Part shown: positions 41,472-50,240 of the stretch, piece after piece | How positions within the stretch are numbered: the first letter of the stretch is position 1 | How the letters are laid out: each line of letters begins with the position of its first letter | Assembly (NCBI GenBank): GCA_035265325.1 | Contig: DATFOS010000150.1 | Span: 1-64,000, forward strand | Source: DATCLS01 sp035265325 | Lineage (GTDB): Bacteria; Actinomycetota; Acidimicrobiia; Acidimicrobiales; VFJN01 | Direction: 5' to 3' | DNA: 64,000 nt | The notes under the pieces: generated by a model | Seen by the model: only the letters and a program-made list of their open reading frames with translations | Told to the model about the DNA's origin: nothing | Databases searched by the model: none | Made by a program: the position numbers and the translations under genes

Positions 41472-43799
41472 TCAGCGGGCGCCGACGAGCGGGCGGGGAG
41501 CCTGGACGCCGGCGGCGGCCGAGCGGCGGTGGTGGGCAGCGCGCCGGCGCCACAGCTCCCGCACGTCGACCCAGCGCAGTAGCCGCCAGTGCCACGGCAT
41601 CGAGCGGCGGGCCGCCGCCACGACCTCGCGGCCGGCGCGTACGGCTACGTCGGCCTCCTCGGGGGAGGGCTCGACCTCGGCGTAGGTGGCGCGCTCGAGC
41701 AGCCCGGCCAGGTGGTACACGGCCGGTGTCACAGGCGGGAAGGCGTCCGACAGCTCGGCGGCCGCCTCGCTGACCGTGTTCGACGGCGGGATGCGGACCC
41801 GGGCGCGCTCGGCGGCCGCCAGGGCGTCCTGCCAGGCCAACCGGACGCGCCCGCCCGGCGTCGTCGCGCGGCGCCGGCGCAGGGCCGCCGCCAGCAGCAG
41901 CGCCACCGGGACCAGTAGCAGGTACGCCAGCCCGATGGCCCCGAGGCCCCGGGACACGACGCGTACGGCGCCGCCGACGCCGCCGCCCCCGCCGTCGTCG
42001 GGATCGATGCCACCGGTGGCGATGCCGTTGTCATCCTGCTGGGGGCGGGAGGCCGGCGTGTCGCCCGACGACTGCGGCGGCGGCACGGTCGCCGGCGTCT
42101 CGGCCCCCGCTCCCGCGCCGCCGGTGGGGTCGGCGTCCTCCTGGTCGGGCGTGACGCCCAGCCAGCGCTCGGACCGGGGTGGCGCCCGACCGGGCGTGGG
42201 GTCGAACGGCACCCAGCCGTAGGGGTCGAGGTAGACCTCGACCCACGCATGCGCGTGCTCGCCGCTGACCCGGTACAGCTCGGGGTCGGACTCGTCCCGC
42301 ACGCCCGACGTGAAGCCCACCGCCACCCGGGCCGGCAGGCCGACCTCGCGGGCCAGGGCGGCGAACGACCCGGCGAACTGCTCGCAGTAGCCCCGCCGAG
42401 TCTCGAAGAGGAAGGCGCTGAGGGCGTCGGCGCTGTGGCCCCGCGGCGCCGTCAGGTCGTACTGGAACGTCCGGAGGTGGGTCTGCAGGGCCAGCGCCCG
42501 GTCGTAGGGCGTCTGGGCGTTGGCGGTGAGCTGGGCCGCGAGCTGGCGGACCTCCGGGGCCAACGAGTCGGGCAGGGCGGTGTACCGGTCGCGGATCTCG
42601 TCGGGGACCTCGTCGGTGGCGGAGCGCAGCTCCTCCTCCGTCCAGTTCGGCACCGTCGACACGACCTGGTACTCCAGCCCGTCGGACGTGGGGACGTCGC
42701 GGTCGACGATCAGCGTCGAGCTGCGCTCGTCCCAGTCGACGGCCCCGTCGCCGGCGTCGATGGCGAGCGGCTCGAAGGCGGCGGGCAGCCACACCTCGGC
42801 GAGCGCGCTGATCCGGACCGCCTGCGTGACCTCGTCGACCTGGAGCTGGGGGTCGACGGCGTGGGGCAGCTCGCCGTCGGCGTCGCTCGTCCCGTAGGAC
42901 GACTTCCAGATCTGCCCGTCGAACTCGTCGAGCGAGGTGAGCCGCCAGTACGACTCGACCGGGCTGCGGACCGTGAACAGCTCCTGGTCGGACTGCTCGA
43001 CCAGCCGGGCCTGGATGTTCACCATCGGGCTCACGACCACCCGCGGGGCGTCGTCGTCGCCCATGTCGCGCCAGGCGATGAGTGGGTCGGCGTCGGCGCC
43101 CGGCAGCTTGGGCCCGGCGATCGCGCCGGCGACCACGGCCACGACGGTCAGCGCCGTCCCCGTGCCGAGGAGCGACCAGCGGCCCCGCGTGCGGTGGCTG
43201 GCCGCCCAGGCCGAGCTGCGCTCCTGGTCGAGCGTGCGGCGCAGGAGGACGAAGAGCATGGCGGCGGCGGCGTAGGCCATGGCCCCGGCCACCCGGCCGC
43301 CCGGGGCGCCCAGGGCGGCGGCGAAGAGGAACAGCGTCGCCGACGGGAGGAGCGCCTCGAACGTGGCCGAGGCCCGGAACGCAGCCCAGTCGGCCACGTA
43401 CACCATCACCCACAGCGCCACGGACGCCGCGAGCAGGAAGCCGGTCTCGGGCGGGGCGGGAGCCCGCACGTCCTTGAAGAGCGCCCAGGCGGCGTCGAGG
43501 TCCTCGCCGACCGCCTGCCAGGTGGCGCCCGAGGGCATAAACGCCGTGGTCGTTTCGGCGTAGAAGCCCCAGGTCAGCGAGACCACGGCCACGACGACGG
43601 CGATCACCGCGCTGACCGGCAGGGACAGGCCCCGGCGCCGCAGCAGCGCCATCGTCACGTGGGCGACCAGCGCCTGGACGAGCAACGCCGGCCGGTACGA
43701 GCCGTCGGTGAACAGCCGGTGCATGCCGATGATGGCGGCCACGGTCACCAGCCCGAGCGCGGCCTCGGTGACCAACAGCGCGGACGACCGCCGGATCAC
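41472..43799 (-). CDS. Transglutaminase-like membrane protein (TgpA type)
   Basis: About 775 residues. The N-terminal third has several membrane helices (DUF3488/TgpA-like). A large extracytoplasmic region contains a transglutaminase-type Cys protease domain with the triad Cys in RRGYCEQFAG, His in GEHAHAWVEVY and Asp in WVPFDPTPG. A Pro/Asp-rich linker, another membrane helix (LLLVPVALLLAAALRRRR) and a cytoplasmic DUF4129-like tail follow. I chose GTG 43799 (VIRRSSALLV), preceded by GGGGGG; GTG 43886 adds a Pro-rich stretch without a ribosome site. It is the last gene of the MoxR-DUF58 operon, a common trio whose role is thought to be protein or envelope maturation. Confidence 0.88.
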   Translation of the reverse strand: MIRRSSALLVTEAALGLVTVAAIIGMHRLFTDGSYRPALLVQALVAHVTMALLRRRGLSLPVSAVIAVVVAVVSLTWGFYAETTTAFMPSGATWQAVGEDLDAAWALFKDVRAPAPPETGFLLAASVALWVMVYVADWAAFRASATFEALLPSATLFLFAAALGAPGGRVAGAMAYAAAAMLFVLLRRTLDQERSSAWAASHRTRGRWSLLGTGTALTVVAVVAGAIAGPKLPGADADPLIAWRDMGDDDAPRVVVSPMVNIQARLVEQSDQELFTVRSPVESYWRLTSLDEFDGQIWKSSYGTSDADGELPHAVDPQLQVDEVTQAVRISALAEVWLPAAFEPLAIDAGDGAVDWDERSSTLIVDRDVPTSDGLEYQVVSTVPNWTEEELRSATDEVPDEIRDRYTALPDSLAPEVRQLAAQLTANAQTPYDRALALQTHLRTFQYDLTAPRGHSADALSAFLFETRRGYCEQFAGSFAALAREVGLPARVAVGFTSGVRDESDPELYRVSGEHAHAWVEVYLDPYGWVPFDPTPGRAPPRSERWLGVTPDQEDADPTGGAGAGAETPATVPPPQSSGDTPASRPQQDDNGIATGGIDPDDGGGGGVGGAVRVVSRGLGAIGLAYLLLVPVALLLAAALRRRRATTPGGRVRLAWQDALAAAERARVRIPPSNTVSEAAAELSDAFPPVTPAVYHLAGLLERATYAEVEPSPEEADVAVRAGREVVAAARRSMPWHWRLLRWVDVRELWRRRAAHHRRSAAAGVQAPRPLVGAR

Positions 43800-43968
43800 C
43801 GGAGCCCCCCGGAACTCGTCCCGCCCGGGACCGTCCGGGCCGGGCCGCGGGCCCGGTCCGGACGGTGGAAGGGAGGGCGCTGGCACCCGTGGGGGTGGAT
43901 GGTGCCGGCCGTCGGCGGGCCGGGCGCCCGGTCGGCCGGCACCTGGCGTGTCGCGAGGGGGGTGGGGG

Positions 43969-45336
43969 TCATCGGGTGCCCCTCGTGGCGTCGGGGGCGC
44001 CGGAGCCGCTCGGGCGGCGGCCGTCCGCCTGGCGGGAGATCACCGGGTCCCAGGCGGGCGCGAACGGGCGGCCGGGCACGAGCACCACGTATGGCACGCC
44101 GGGACGGCCGCCCGCCCGGGATCCGGCGCCGCTCCCGCCGGCGGCGCCCGCGGTGGGACCGCCGTGGCCGTTGCCGCCGGCGTGGGCCCCGTTGCCGGTG
44201 GCCCACGTCCCGTTGCGGCCGACCCCGTTCCCGTTCGGCGGCAGGCCGCGGGCGGAGGCCCGGGCGGGCGCGGCCGCGCCCCGCCGGTCGGCCTGGACCA
44301 CGGTCACGGCGCCGAAGCGGCCCCGCAAGCGTCCCAGCTCGGCCATCTCCTCGCCCGTGACCTGGCCGATCAGGACGACGAGGGCACCGCCGCCCTTCCG
44401 CCCCAGCGCCTCCACCGTGCGCCTCAGGCTGGCCCGGCCGGAGGACTGGACGACCGCCAGGTGCTCCAGCAGCGCCTGCAGGTGGGCCTGACCGACGCCG
44501 AAGCCCGAGTCGGTGCCGTCGGTGGTCATGAGGCGGAGAATGTCGCGCCGCACGCCGTTGGCCACGGCGATCGAGGCGGCGGCGGAGATCACGGCCTCGA
44601 ACGTGGCGTCGTCGTGGGTCGCCCGCCGGGTGTCGACGAGGATCGTCGTGCGGCCCTGCCAGGGCTGCTCCTGCTGGCGGACCAGCATCTCGTCGTGGCG
44701 CGCCGTGGAGGGCCAGTGGATGCGCCGCAGGTCGTCGCCGACGACGTAGGGGCGCAGGGCGTAGAAGTCGTCGCCGGTCCGGCCGAGGGAGTGGGGCTGG
44801 CGGGCACCGGCCAGCGGGTCGTGGGCGGCGGTGAACGGCACCGCGAGGACGTCCTCGACCTTCGGGTAGACCGTCACGTCGACCGGCTCGCTCGCCCGCA
44901 CGGTGGCCTTGGCGAGGCCGAACGGGTCGCCGACCACGACGTCGAGCGGACCGACCGTGAGCAGCCCCCGCCGGTCGGTCGGCAGCCGGTAGCTCGCCAC
45001 GGTGGCGGCCCGGCGGCTGAGCGGCGGGACGAGCAGCTCGGCGCCGGGCGTCCCGGTGACCGGCTCGTGGAGGCGGAGGACCGGCGTGTCGGTCGCCCGC
45101 AGGTTGCGGACCCGCACGTCGACCCGGCTCACCCGCCCGGCGTGGACGCGGGCCGGGTGGACCGTGCGGTCGACCTCGAGCTCGAGGCGGCGGGCGGCGA
45201 CGTAGAGGGTCGAGAAGCCGACGAGGCCCAGGGCGCAGGCCCCGAACACGTACAGCTCGCTGATGCCGAGCAGGCGGGCGACCACGAGTAGCACCAGGCC
45301 ACCCGCAAGGACCAGCCACCCCTGCCGCGTCAGCAC
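43969..45336 (-). CDS. DUF58 protein (VWA-like)
   Basis: A 455-residue protein. Two membrane helices are near the N-terminus (LVLAGGLVLLVVARLLG and VFGACALGLVGFSTLYVAA), then a beta-rich segment and the DUF58 signature RTGDDFYALRPYVVGDDLRRIHWPSTARHDEMLVRQ. The C-terminal half resembles a von Willebrand A fold (TTILVDTRRATHDDATFEAVISAAASIA). A Gly/Asn-rich linker near residue 390 is probably disordered. It lies between MoxR (25 nt upstream) and the transglutaminase gene. DUF58 proteins partner with MoxR ATPases, probably in metal insertion or complex assembly. Confidence 0.92.
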   Translation of the reverse strand: MLTRQGWLVLAGGLVLLVVARLLGISELYVFGACALGLVGFSTLYVAARRLELEVDRTVHPARVHAGRVSRVDVRVRNLRATDTPVLRLHEPVTGTPGAELLVPPLSRRAATVASYRLPTDRRGLLTVGPLDVVVGDPFGLAKATVRASEPVDVTVYPKVEDVLAVPFTAAHDPLAGARQPHSLGRTGDDFYALRPYVVGDDLRRIHWPSTARHDEMLVRQQEQPWQGRTTILVDTRRATHDDATFEAVISAAASIAVANGVRRDILRLMTTDGTDSGFGVGQAHLQALLEHLAVVQSSGRASLRRTVEALGRKGGGALVVLIGQVTGEEMAELGRLRGRFGAVTVVQADRRGAAAPARASARGLPPNGNGVGRNGTWATGNGAHAGGNGHGGPTAGAAGGSGAGSRAGGRPGVPYVVLVPGRPFAPAWDPVISRQADGRRPSGSGAPDATRGTR

Positions 45337-45361
45337 CTCGTCGCCTGTGCCCTTCCCCGGC

Positions 45362-46333
45362 TCAGTGCCCGCCCGGCACGGCGACCGACCGGAGGACGTC
45401 GGCCAGCACGTCGGCCGGGCCGAGCCCCTGGAGCTGGGCCTCCGGCGTGACGAGGAGGCGGTGGGCGAGGACCGGCACGGCGAGCGCCTTGACGTCGTCG
45501 GGCGTCACGTAGTTCCGTCCCTGGGCGGCCGCCCGGGCGCGGGCGACCCGCTGGAGCGCCAACGTGGCCCGGGGCGACATGCCGAGAGCCAGGTTGGGCG
45601 TCCGGCGCGTGGCGGCGGCGACCTGGATCAGGTAGGCCTTGAGCCCCGGCGCCACGTGGACGTTGCGGGCGGCCTGGGACATCCCCATGATGTGCTCGGT
45701 AGCGACGACCGGCCGCAGGTCGCGGTAGGCGTCGTGGTCGCCGTGTGTCTCGAGGATCTGCATCTCGGCGTCGGCCGAGGGGTACCCGACCGAGACCCGC
45801 ATGAGGAACCGGTCGAGCTGCGACTCGGGCAGCGGGTAGGTGCCCTCGTGCTCGATCGGGTTCTGCGTGGCGATGACCATGAAGGGGCGGGCCAGGCCGT
45901 AGGTGTTGCCGTCGACGGTGACCTGGCCTTCGGCCATGGCCTCGAGCAGGGCGGCCTGGGTCTTGGGCGAGGCGCGGTTGATCTCGTCGGCCAGGACGAT
46001 GTTGTTGAAGATCGGCCCGTGCCGGAAGTCGAACGTGCCGTCGTTGCGGTTCCAGACCGTCAGGCCGACCACGTCGGACGGCAGCAGGTCGGGCGTGAAC
46101 TGCACCCGCCCGAACGACGACTCGATCGAGGCGGCGATCGACTTGGCGAGGCTCGTCTTGCCGACGCCGGGCACGTCCTCGAGGAGGAGGTGACCATCGG
46201 AGACCAGGCACAGCAGCACCAGCTCGATGACATCGCGCTTGCCCTGGATCACCTGCTCGACGTTGGCCACCACGCTCTGGTAGCAGTCGACGAACGTGGT
46301 GCCGCGGGGCGTCGCGGTCTGGATGGAGGCCAA
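45362..46333 (-). CDS. MoxR-family AAA+ ATPase
   Basis: A 323-residue AAA+ ATPase. Walker A is EDVPGVGKTSLAKSIA, Walker B IVLADEINRASPKTQAALLEAM, sensor 1 VIATQNPIEHEGTYPLPESQLDRF, and the C-terminal lid contains LGMSPRATLALQRVARARA. MoxR proteins are chaperone-like ATPases acting with the VWA/DUF58 protein encoded next. The TTG start at 46333 (LASIQTATPRG) has AAAGG upstream, and no ATG or GTG is suitably placed. It is the first gene of the operon and is divergent from the ROK kinase gene. Confidence 0.95.
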   Translation of the reverse strand: MASIQTATPRGTTFVDCYQSVVANVEQVIQGKRDVIELVLLCLVSDGHLLLEDVPGVGKTSLAKSIAASIESSFGRVQFTPDLLPSDVVGLTVWNRNDGTFDFRHGPIFNNIVLADEINRASPKTQAALLEAMAEGQVTVDGNTYGLARPFMVIATQNPIEHEGTYPLPESQLDRFLMRVSVGYPSADAEMQILETHGDHDAYRDLRPVVATEHIMGMSQAARNVHVAPGLKAYLIQVAAATRRTPNLALGMSPRATLALQRVARARAAAQGRNYVTPDDVKALAVPVLAHRLLVTPEAQLQGLGPADVLADVLRSVAVPGGH

Positions 46334-46449
46334 CGTGCTCGAACCTTTCGTCTCCGTATGGCGAGCGAGGTCAGGTTAGGCCGACGCGCACCGCAGTCGG
46401 GCTCGCACGGTGACGACTTTCCGTGTCCGTGACGAGGGGAGAGGCCGGG

Positions 46450-47397
46450 ATGGGTGACCCTACTGACGTGGTCCTGGCCGTGGATGTCGGGGGCACGAAG
46501 CTGGCGGTGGCGCTCGTCTCGGCGTCCGGGGCCGTCCGGGCGCGGCGCGGAACGCCCACCCCGAAGCCGTCGGGGCCGGGGGCGGGGGAGGCGCTGTGGT
46601 CGGTACTCACGTCCCTGATCGAGGACCTGTCGGCGGGGCCTGATACCCCTCCTACGGAGGCGGGACCGCAGGCGGGTCACCGGATCGTGGCGTGCGGGGT
46701 GGGCTGCGGCGGGCCGATGACGCCGGGCGGGGACCTGGTGTCGCCGCTGCACATCCCGGCCTGGCGGTCGTTCCCCCTGCAGGCCCGCCTGGCCGCGTCG
46801 GTCGGCGCCCCGACGTGGGTGGACAACGACGCCAAGGCCCTGGCGCTGGGCGAGGGATGGGCCGGCGCCGCCGTCGGCGTGCCGGACTACCTGGCCATGG
46901 TCGTGTCGACCGGCGTCGGCGGCGGGATCGTGCTGAACGGGACGCTGCTCGAGGGCGCGTCCGGCAACGCCGGCCACGTCGGGCACGTGGTCGTGGATCC
47001 GAACGGCCGGCCCTGCGCCTGCGGCGGGCGGGGATGCCTGGAGGCGGAGGCGTCCGGGCCTGCCATCGCCGCCGCCACCGGCGCCCCGCCGGCGGCCGCC
47101 GGGGTGGACGTCCGCCGGCGGACCGGGATGCTCGTCGGCCGGGCCGTCGCGTCCGTCGCCAACCTCCTCGACCTGCAGCTGGCCGTGGTGGGCGGGTCGG
47201 TGGCGCTCGGCTACGGCGACGTCTTCCTTGCCGCCGCCCGGGCGGAGGCGGCGCAGCGGGCCCGCCTGCCGTTCTCGTCCGGGCTGCGCATCGTGCTGCC
47301 ACCCCGCGGTCCGGACGCGCCTTTGCTGGGCGCCGCCGCCGTGGCCTGGCGGGGCCTCGCCGGGGCCTCGACGGCGCCCGCGGCGCCGGACCGGTGA
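46450..47397 (+). CDS. ROK-family sugar kinase
   Basis: A 315-residue ROK protein. The N-terminal phosphate loop is LAVDVGGTKLAVALV. WVDNDAKALALGEGWAGAA carries the catalytic Asp, and MVVSTGVGGGIVLNGTLLEGASGNAGHVGH is the second nucleotide motif. CACGGRGCLE is the ROK zinc site (CxCGxxGCxE) with the His in GHVGHVVVD. There is no N-terminal winged helix, so it is an enzyme such as glucokinase rather than a repressor. ATG 46450 has GAGAGG upstream. The sugar is not known; glucose is most likely. Confidence 0.92.
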   Translation: MGDPTDVVLAVDVGGTKLAVALVSASGAVRARRGTPTPKPSGPGAGEALWSVLTSLIEDLSAGPDTPPTEAGPQAGHRIVACGVGCGGPMTPGGDLVSPLHIPAWRSFPLQARLAASVGAPTWVDNDAKALALGEGWAGAAVGVPDYLAMVVSTGVGGGIVLNGTLLEGASGNAGHVGHVVVDPNGRPCACGGRGCLEAEASGPAIAAATGAPPAAAGVDVRRRTGMLVGRAVASVANLLDLQLAVVGGSVALGYGDVFLAAARAEAAQRARLPFSSGLRIVLPPRGPDAPLLGAAAVAWRGLAGASTAPAAPDR

Positions 47398-47402
47398 GTG
47401 GG

Positions 47403-47408
47403 TAGCGT
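47403..47408 (+). promoter_or_regulatory. Candidate -10 box of the small hypothetical gene
   Basis: TAGCGT ends 7 nt before ATG 47416 and just after the ROK stop. It has the spacing of a leaderless transcript. Confidence 0.35.
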
Positions 47409-47415
47409 CGGGCCG

Positions 47416-47685
47416 ATGACGAGCGCTCCGCGGTGGGCCCGGGAAGCGGCGGGGGCCGTGGCACGGCGTCCGGGGCTGTGGCCGGTGGCCGTCCGCCAGG
47501 CCTTCGTGCTCGCCGAGCCGGGCTGGTGGCACCGGCGCCCGTTCCTGCCGCTACCGCCGGTGGACTACCTCCGTTTCCGCAGCCAGACCGCCTACGGGGG
47601 CAGCGGAGACCGGCCGCCGGGGCGCGAGGAGGTCGTCATCTACCTGCGCTGGTGCCGGGACATTCGCCGGGAGCGACGGCCGTGA
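47416..47685 (+). CDS. Hypothetical 89-residue basic protein
   Basis: An Arg/Trp/Pro-rich small protein: REAAGAVARRPGLWPVAVRQ, then WWHRRPFLPLPPVDYLRFRSQ and a C-terminal EEVVIYLRWCRDIRRERR. No domain is recognised. The frame, ATG and TAGCGT box support a real gene between the ROK kinase and the HNH nuclease genes. The conserved-looking aromatic motif LRFRSQTAYGG and the single Cys are the only notable features. Confidence 0.65.
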   Translation: MTSAPRWAREAAGAVARRPGLWPVAVRQAFVLAEPGWWHRRPFLPLPPVDYLRFRSQTAYGGSGDRPPGREEVVIYLRWCRDIRRERRP

Positions 47686-47748
47686 GACCCGACTGGCCGA
47701 CCGCCCAGCACATTCCCCGACCACCGTACGGATCGCGTCCGTAACCAG

Positions 47749-47754
47749 TACCTT
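47749..47754 (+). promoter_or_regulatory. Candidate -10 box of the HNH gene
   Basis: TACCTT ends 9 nt before ATG 47764 with no ribosome site between them. Confidence 0.4.
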
Positions 47755-47763
47755 TTGCGGTCG

Positions 47764-48261
47764 ATGAGTCGCTCGCTCGTGCTGAACGCCACGTTCGAGC
47801 CCCTGTGCGTCGTGAGCGACCGCAGGGCCGTCGTGCTGGTCCTGGGCGAGGTGGCCGAGATCCTGCACGTCAGCGACCGGGTGATGCACTCGGCGCATCT
47901 GTCCATCCCCGTCCCTTCGGTGGTCCGGCTCCGCCGCTACGCCCGGGTGCCGTATCGGTGGCGCACGCCGCTCAACCGGCGGTCGGTGTTCGCCCGCGAC
48001 GGCCACCAGTGCCAGTACTGCGGCGACACCGCCGAGAGCATCGACCACGTGGTGCCCCGCAGCCGGGGCGGCTCCCACACGTGGGAGAACGTGGTGGCGG
48101 CCTGCCGGCCTTGCAACGTGCGCAAGCGCGACCGCTACCTGCACGAGACCAGCATGCGGCTCTACCGCGCCCCGGCGGCGCCCTCGGGCGCCAGCCGTCT
48201 CACCCTCGGCCTGGGCGCCGTCCCCACGGCCTGGGAGCCCTACCTCCTCCCCGCCGCGTGA
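47764..48261 (+). CDS. HNH endonuclease
   Basis: A 165-residue protein. The N-terminal half starts SRSLVLNATFEPLCVVSDRRAV, as in a widespread actinobacterial HNH family. The C-terminal half is the nuclease: RDGHQCQYCG, ESIDHVVPRSRGGSHTWEN with the general-base His, and ACRPCNVRKRDR completing the two CxxC zinc pairs. The family is usually chromosomal and not tied to restriction systems; its target is unknown. ATG 47764 follows a TACCTT box. Its stop overlaps a possible 35-residue frame before the lipoate-ligase-like gene. Confidence 0.9.
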   Translation: MSRSLVLNATFEPLCVVSDRRAVVLVLGEVAEILHVSDRVMHSAHLSIPVPSVVRLRRYARVPYRWRTPLNRRSVFARDGHQCQYCGDTAESIDHVVPRSRGGSHTWENVVAACRPCNVRKRDRYLHETSMRLYRAPAAPSGASRLTLGLGAVPTAWEPYLLPAA

Positions 48262-48365
48262 GCGCGGTCGGGCCTCTCCACCGCGTCGCGGCGGCCGTGG
48301 TCGTCGGTGGGATGCTGATGGGCAAGCGGGCGGGCGTCCGTGTGGGCCCCGGGGTGCAGGCGTGA
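48258..48365 (+). CDS. Possible 35-residue coupling peptide
   Basis: A GTG at 48258 overlaps the HNH stop (GTGA), and the frame ends at TGA 48363-48365, which overlaps the next gene's GTG. The peptide would be hydrophobic in the middle (RVAAAVVVGGMLMGKRAG). The double overlap suggests translational coupling, but such short frames arise easily in GC-rich DNA. Support is weak. Confidence 0.25.
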   Translation: MSAVGPLHRVAAAVVVGGMLMGKRAGVRVGPGVQA

Positions 48366-49087
48366 CGGTCGGGCCCGGGGCGTCCGCGGTGGCGAGCGGC
48401 GTGGCGGAGACACCCGTGGAGGCCGTCCTGCCCGGGGGGTGGCGGCTGCGGCGGCTCGGCGGGCCCGCGGGCTGGCTGCACGGGTTGGGCGTGCCCGAAG
48501 GGACCGGCCGAGAGGTCTGGGCCCTCGAGGCGACCCGCCTCGCGGTCGTCCTGGGCTCGACGCAGGCCACGTCCCTCATCGACGCCGACGTGGCGGCCGA
48601 GCTGGGCGTCGACGTCGTCAGCCGGCGGTCGGGCGGCGGGGCGGTGCTGGTCGTGCCGGGCAACACGCTGTGGGTGGACGTGATCGTGCCCGCCGGCGAC
48701 CCTCTGTGGGACGACGACGTCGCCCGCGCCACCCACTGGCTCGGCGACACGTGGACGGCGGCGCTGGCCGACGTCGGCATCGCCCCCACGGAGGCCCACC
48801 GGGGCGCCCTGGCGTGCGGGCGCCTGGGCCGGCTCGCGTGCTTCGCCTCCTTGGGCGCCGGCGAGGTGACGCAGGACGGCCGCAAGCTCGTCGGCGTCAG
48901 CCAGCGCCGGACGCGAGCGGCCGCCCGCCTCCAGTGCGGCCTCTACCGGGTGTGGGACCCGGCGCCGCTCGTACGCCTCCTGGGCCTGGACGCCGAAGGG
49001 GCCGCCGACCTCGCCACTGCGGCGATGGGCACCGACCGGCCGAACGGCGAGGTGCTCGACGCGTTCCTCGCCCGCCTCCCGCACTGA
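48362..49087 (+). CDS. Lipoate/biotin ligase-like protein
   Basis: A 241-residue member of the LplA/LipB/BirA cofactor-transferase fold. The key motif is VVSRRSGGGAVLVVPGNTLWVDVIVP (RRxSGGGAV plus strand), with an N-terminal LAVVLGSTQAT and a later GRKLVGVSQRRTR containing the lysine that contacts the acyl-adenylate. It is shorter than E. coli LplA and lacks an accessory domain. It may attach lipoate or octanoate to a carrier protein; no target gene is nearby. GTG 48362 is the start. Confidence 0.8.
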   Translation: MTVGPGASAVASGVAETPVEAVLPGGWRLRRLGGPAGWLHGLGVPEGTGREVWALEATRLAVVLGSTQATSLIDADVAAELGVDVVSRRSGGGAVLVVPGNTLWVDVIVPAGDPLWDDDVARATHWLGDTWTAALADVGIAPTEAHRGALACGRLGRLACFASLGAGEVTQDGRKLVGVSQRRTRAAARLQCGLYRVWDPAPLVRLLGLDAEGAADLATAAMGTDRPNGEVLDAFLARLPH

Positions 49088-49099
49088 TCGCGACGGGAC

Positions 49100-49112
49100 G
49101 GCCGGACCGGCC
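49100..49112. terminator. Palindrome between convergent genes
   Basis: GGCCGGACCGGCC is an odd palindrome in the 34-bp gap between stops at 49087 and 49122. A 4-bp stem with a 5-nt loop is the realistic fold. Weak on its own; listed because it fits the pattern at other junctions. Confidence 0.25.
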
Positions 49113-49121
49113 GCCGGACGG

Positions 49122-50240
49122 TCAGGACTTGTCGTGTTCCTGCTCGGCGTCGCCCTCGGCGAGGCAGGCTCGCAGGACGTCGACGTCGACGGCCGACTCG
49201 AGTCCTGCGGCCCGGGCGGCGAGCCAGAGGGCGCCGCCCACGGGCGGGATGTCGGGCCGCTGCAGCTCGGCACCCGGAGCCACGGCGTGAACCCCGGCCG
49301 TGAGCGGCTCGACCAGCAGAGGACCGGCTTTGAACGTCGAGCCCACGAGGGCTACGGGGAACCGCTCGGGCAGCTCGACCCGCCGGATCACCGTGGTGAT
49401 CTGCGTGGCGAGCTGCTCGCCGGCGTCGCGCAGGATTGCCCCGGCCACGGCGTCGCCGGCGGCCGCCACCTCGGACACGTGCTTGGCGAAGCCTGCGATG
49501 TCGGCCTTCTGCAGCGTCTGGTAGACGATCTCGTGGAGGTCGGCGACGTCGTTCATGCCGTAGGCCTCGACGAGGCGGGGGACCAGCGCCGTCCACGGCC
49601 CTCGGCCGTCGCGGTAGAAGGTGGCGCGGCGCATCGCTTCGAGCCCGATCCACACGCTGGCGCCCTCGTCACCCAGCAGGTAGTCCCACCCGCCACATCG
49701 CCACGTGCTCCCGTCGGTACCCACTCCGAACACGTTGCTACCGGTGCCCGAGATACAGGCGACGCCGGGCTGGCCCCACGTGCCCGATGCCCAGGCGGCG
49801 ACGACGTCATTGGTCATGAACGCCTGATCGAGACCGCGCAGCGTGGGGATGTCGTCGAGCAGCCGCTTCTGGTTCTCCTCGGTGTCGACACTGGCGACCG
49901 CGAGGACCGCACCGGCGAGGTCGGCCGCATCCGCGCCGGCCCGTTGGAGGGCCTCGTCGACCGCCTCGCGCAGGGCGGCGGCCGAGGCGTCGAAGCCGAC
50001 GGCGTGCGGGTTGGTCGGCCCGGACTCGCCGGTGGCCAGCGTCCCGGACTCGACGTCGAACACGGCGGCCAGCGTCTTCGTGGCCCCACCGTCGAGCCCG
50101 AGGACCCAGCGGCCGGCGGAGGGCGGCGGCGCCGCAGGTGTCGCCGAGGGGGCCAGCCGGGAAGGGAGGGGGAGTAGGGTCGTCGGGCCCGAGCCGGACG
50201 GCCCTGTCGCGTCCGCCCCGCCAGAGCTGTCAGATTGCAC
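49122..50240 (-). CDS. BadF/BadG-type ATPase, N-acetylglucosamine-kinase-like
   Basis: A 372-residue protein of the BadF/BadG/BcrA/BcrD ATPase family, related to eukaryotic N-acetylglucosamine kinase. Motifs are VLGLDGGATKTLAAVFD (phosphate loop), FMTNDVVAAWASG, ACISGTGSNVFGVG and a conserved GDEGASVWIGLEAMRRA. It probably phosphorylates an amino sugar from cell-wall turnover. The first 44 residues are Ser/Pro/Gly-rich and look non-conserved, but the only usable start is GTG 50240 with GAGGG upstream. Its first codons overlap those of the divergent PfkB-like gene by 6 bp. Confidence 0.88.
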   Translation of the reverse strand: MQSDSSGGADATGPSGSGPTTLLPLPSRLAPSATPAAPPPSAGRWVLGLDGGATKTLAAVFDVESGTLATGESGPTNPHAVGFDASAAALREAVDEALQRAGADAADLAGAVLAVASVDTEENQKRLLDDIPTLRGLDQAFMTNDVVAAWASGTWGQPGVACISGTGSNVFGVGTDGSTWRCGGWDYLLGDEGASVWIGLEAMRRATFYRDGRGPWTALVPRLVEAYGMNDVADLHEIVYQTLQKADIAGFAKHVSEVAAAGDAVAGAILRDAGEQLATQITTVIRRVELPERFPVALVGSTFKAGPLLVEPLTAGVHAVAPGAELQRPDIPPVGGALWLAARAAGLESAVDVDVLRACLAEGDAEQEHDKS

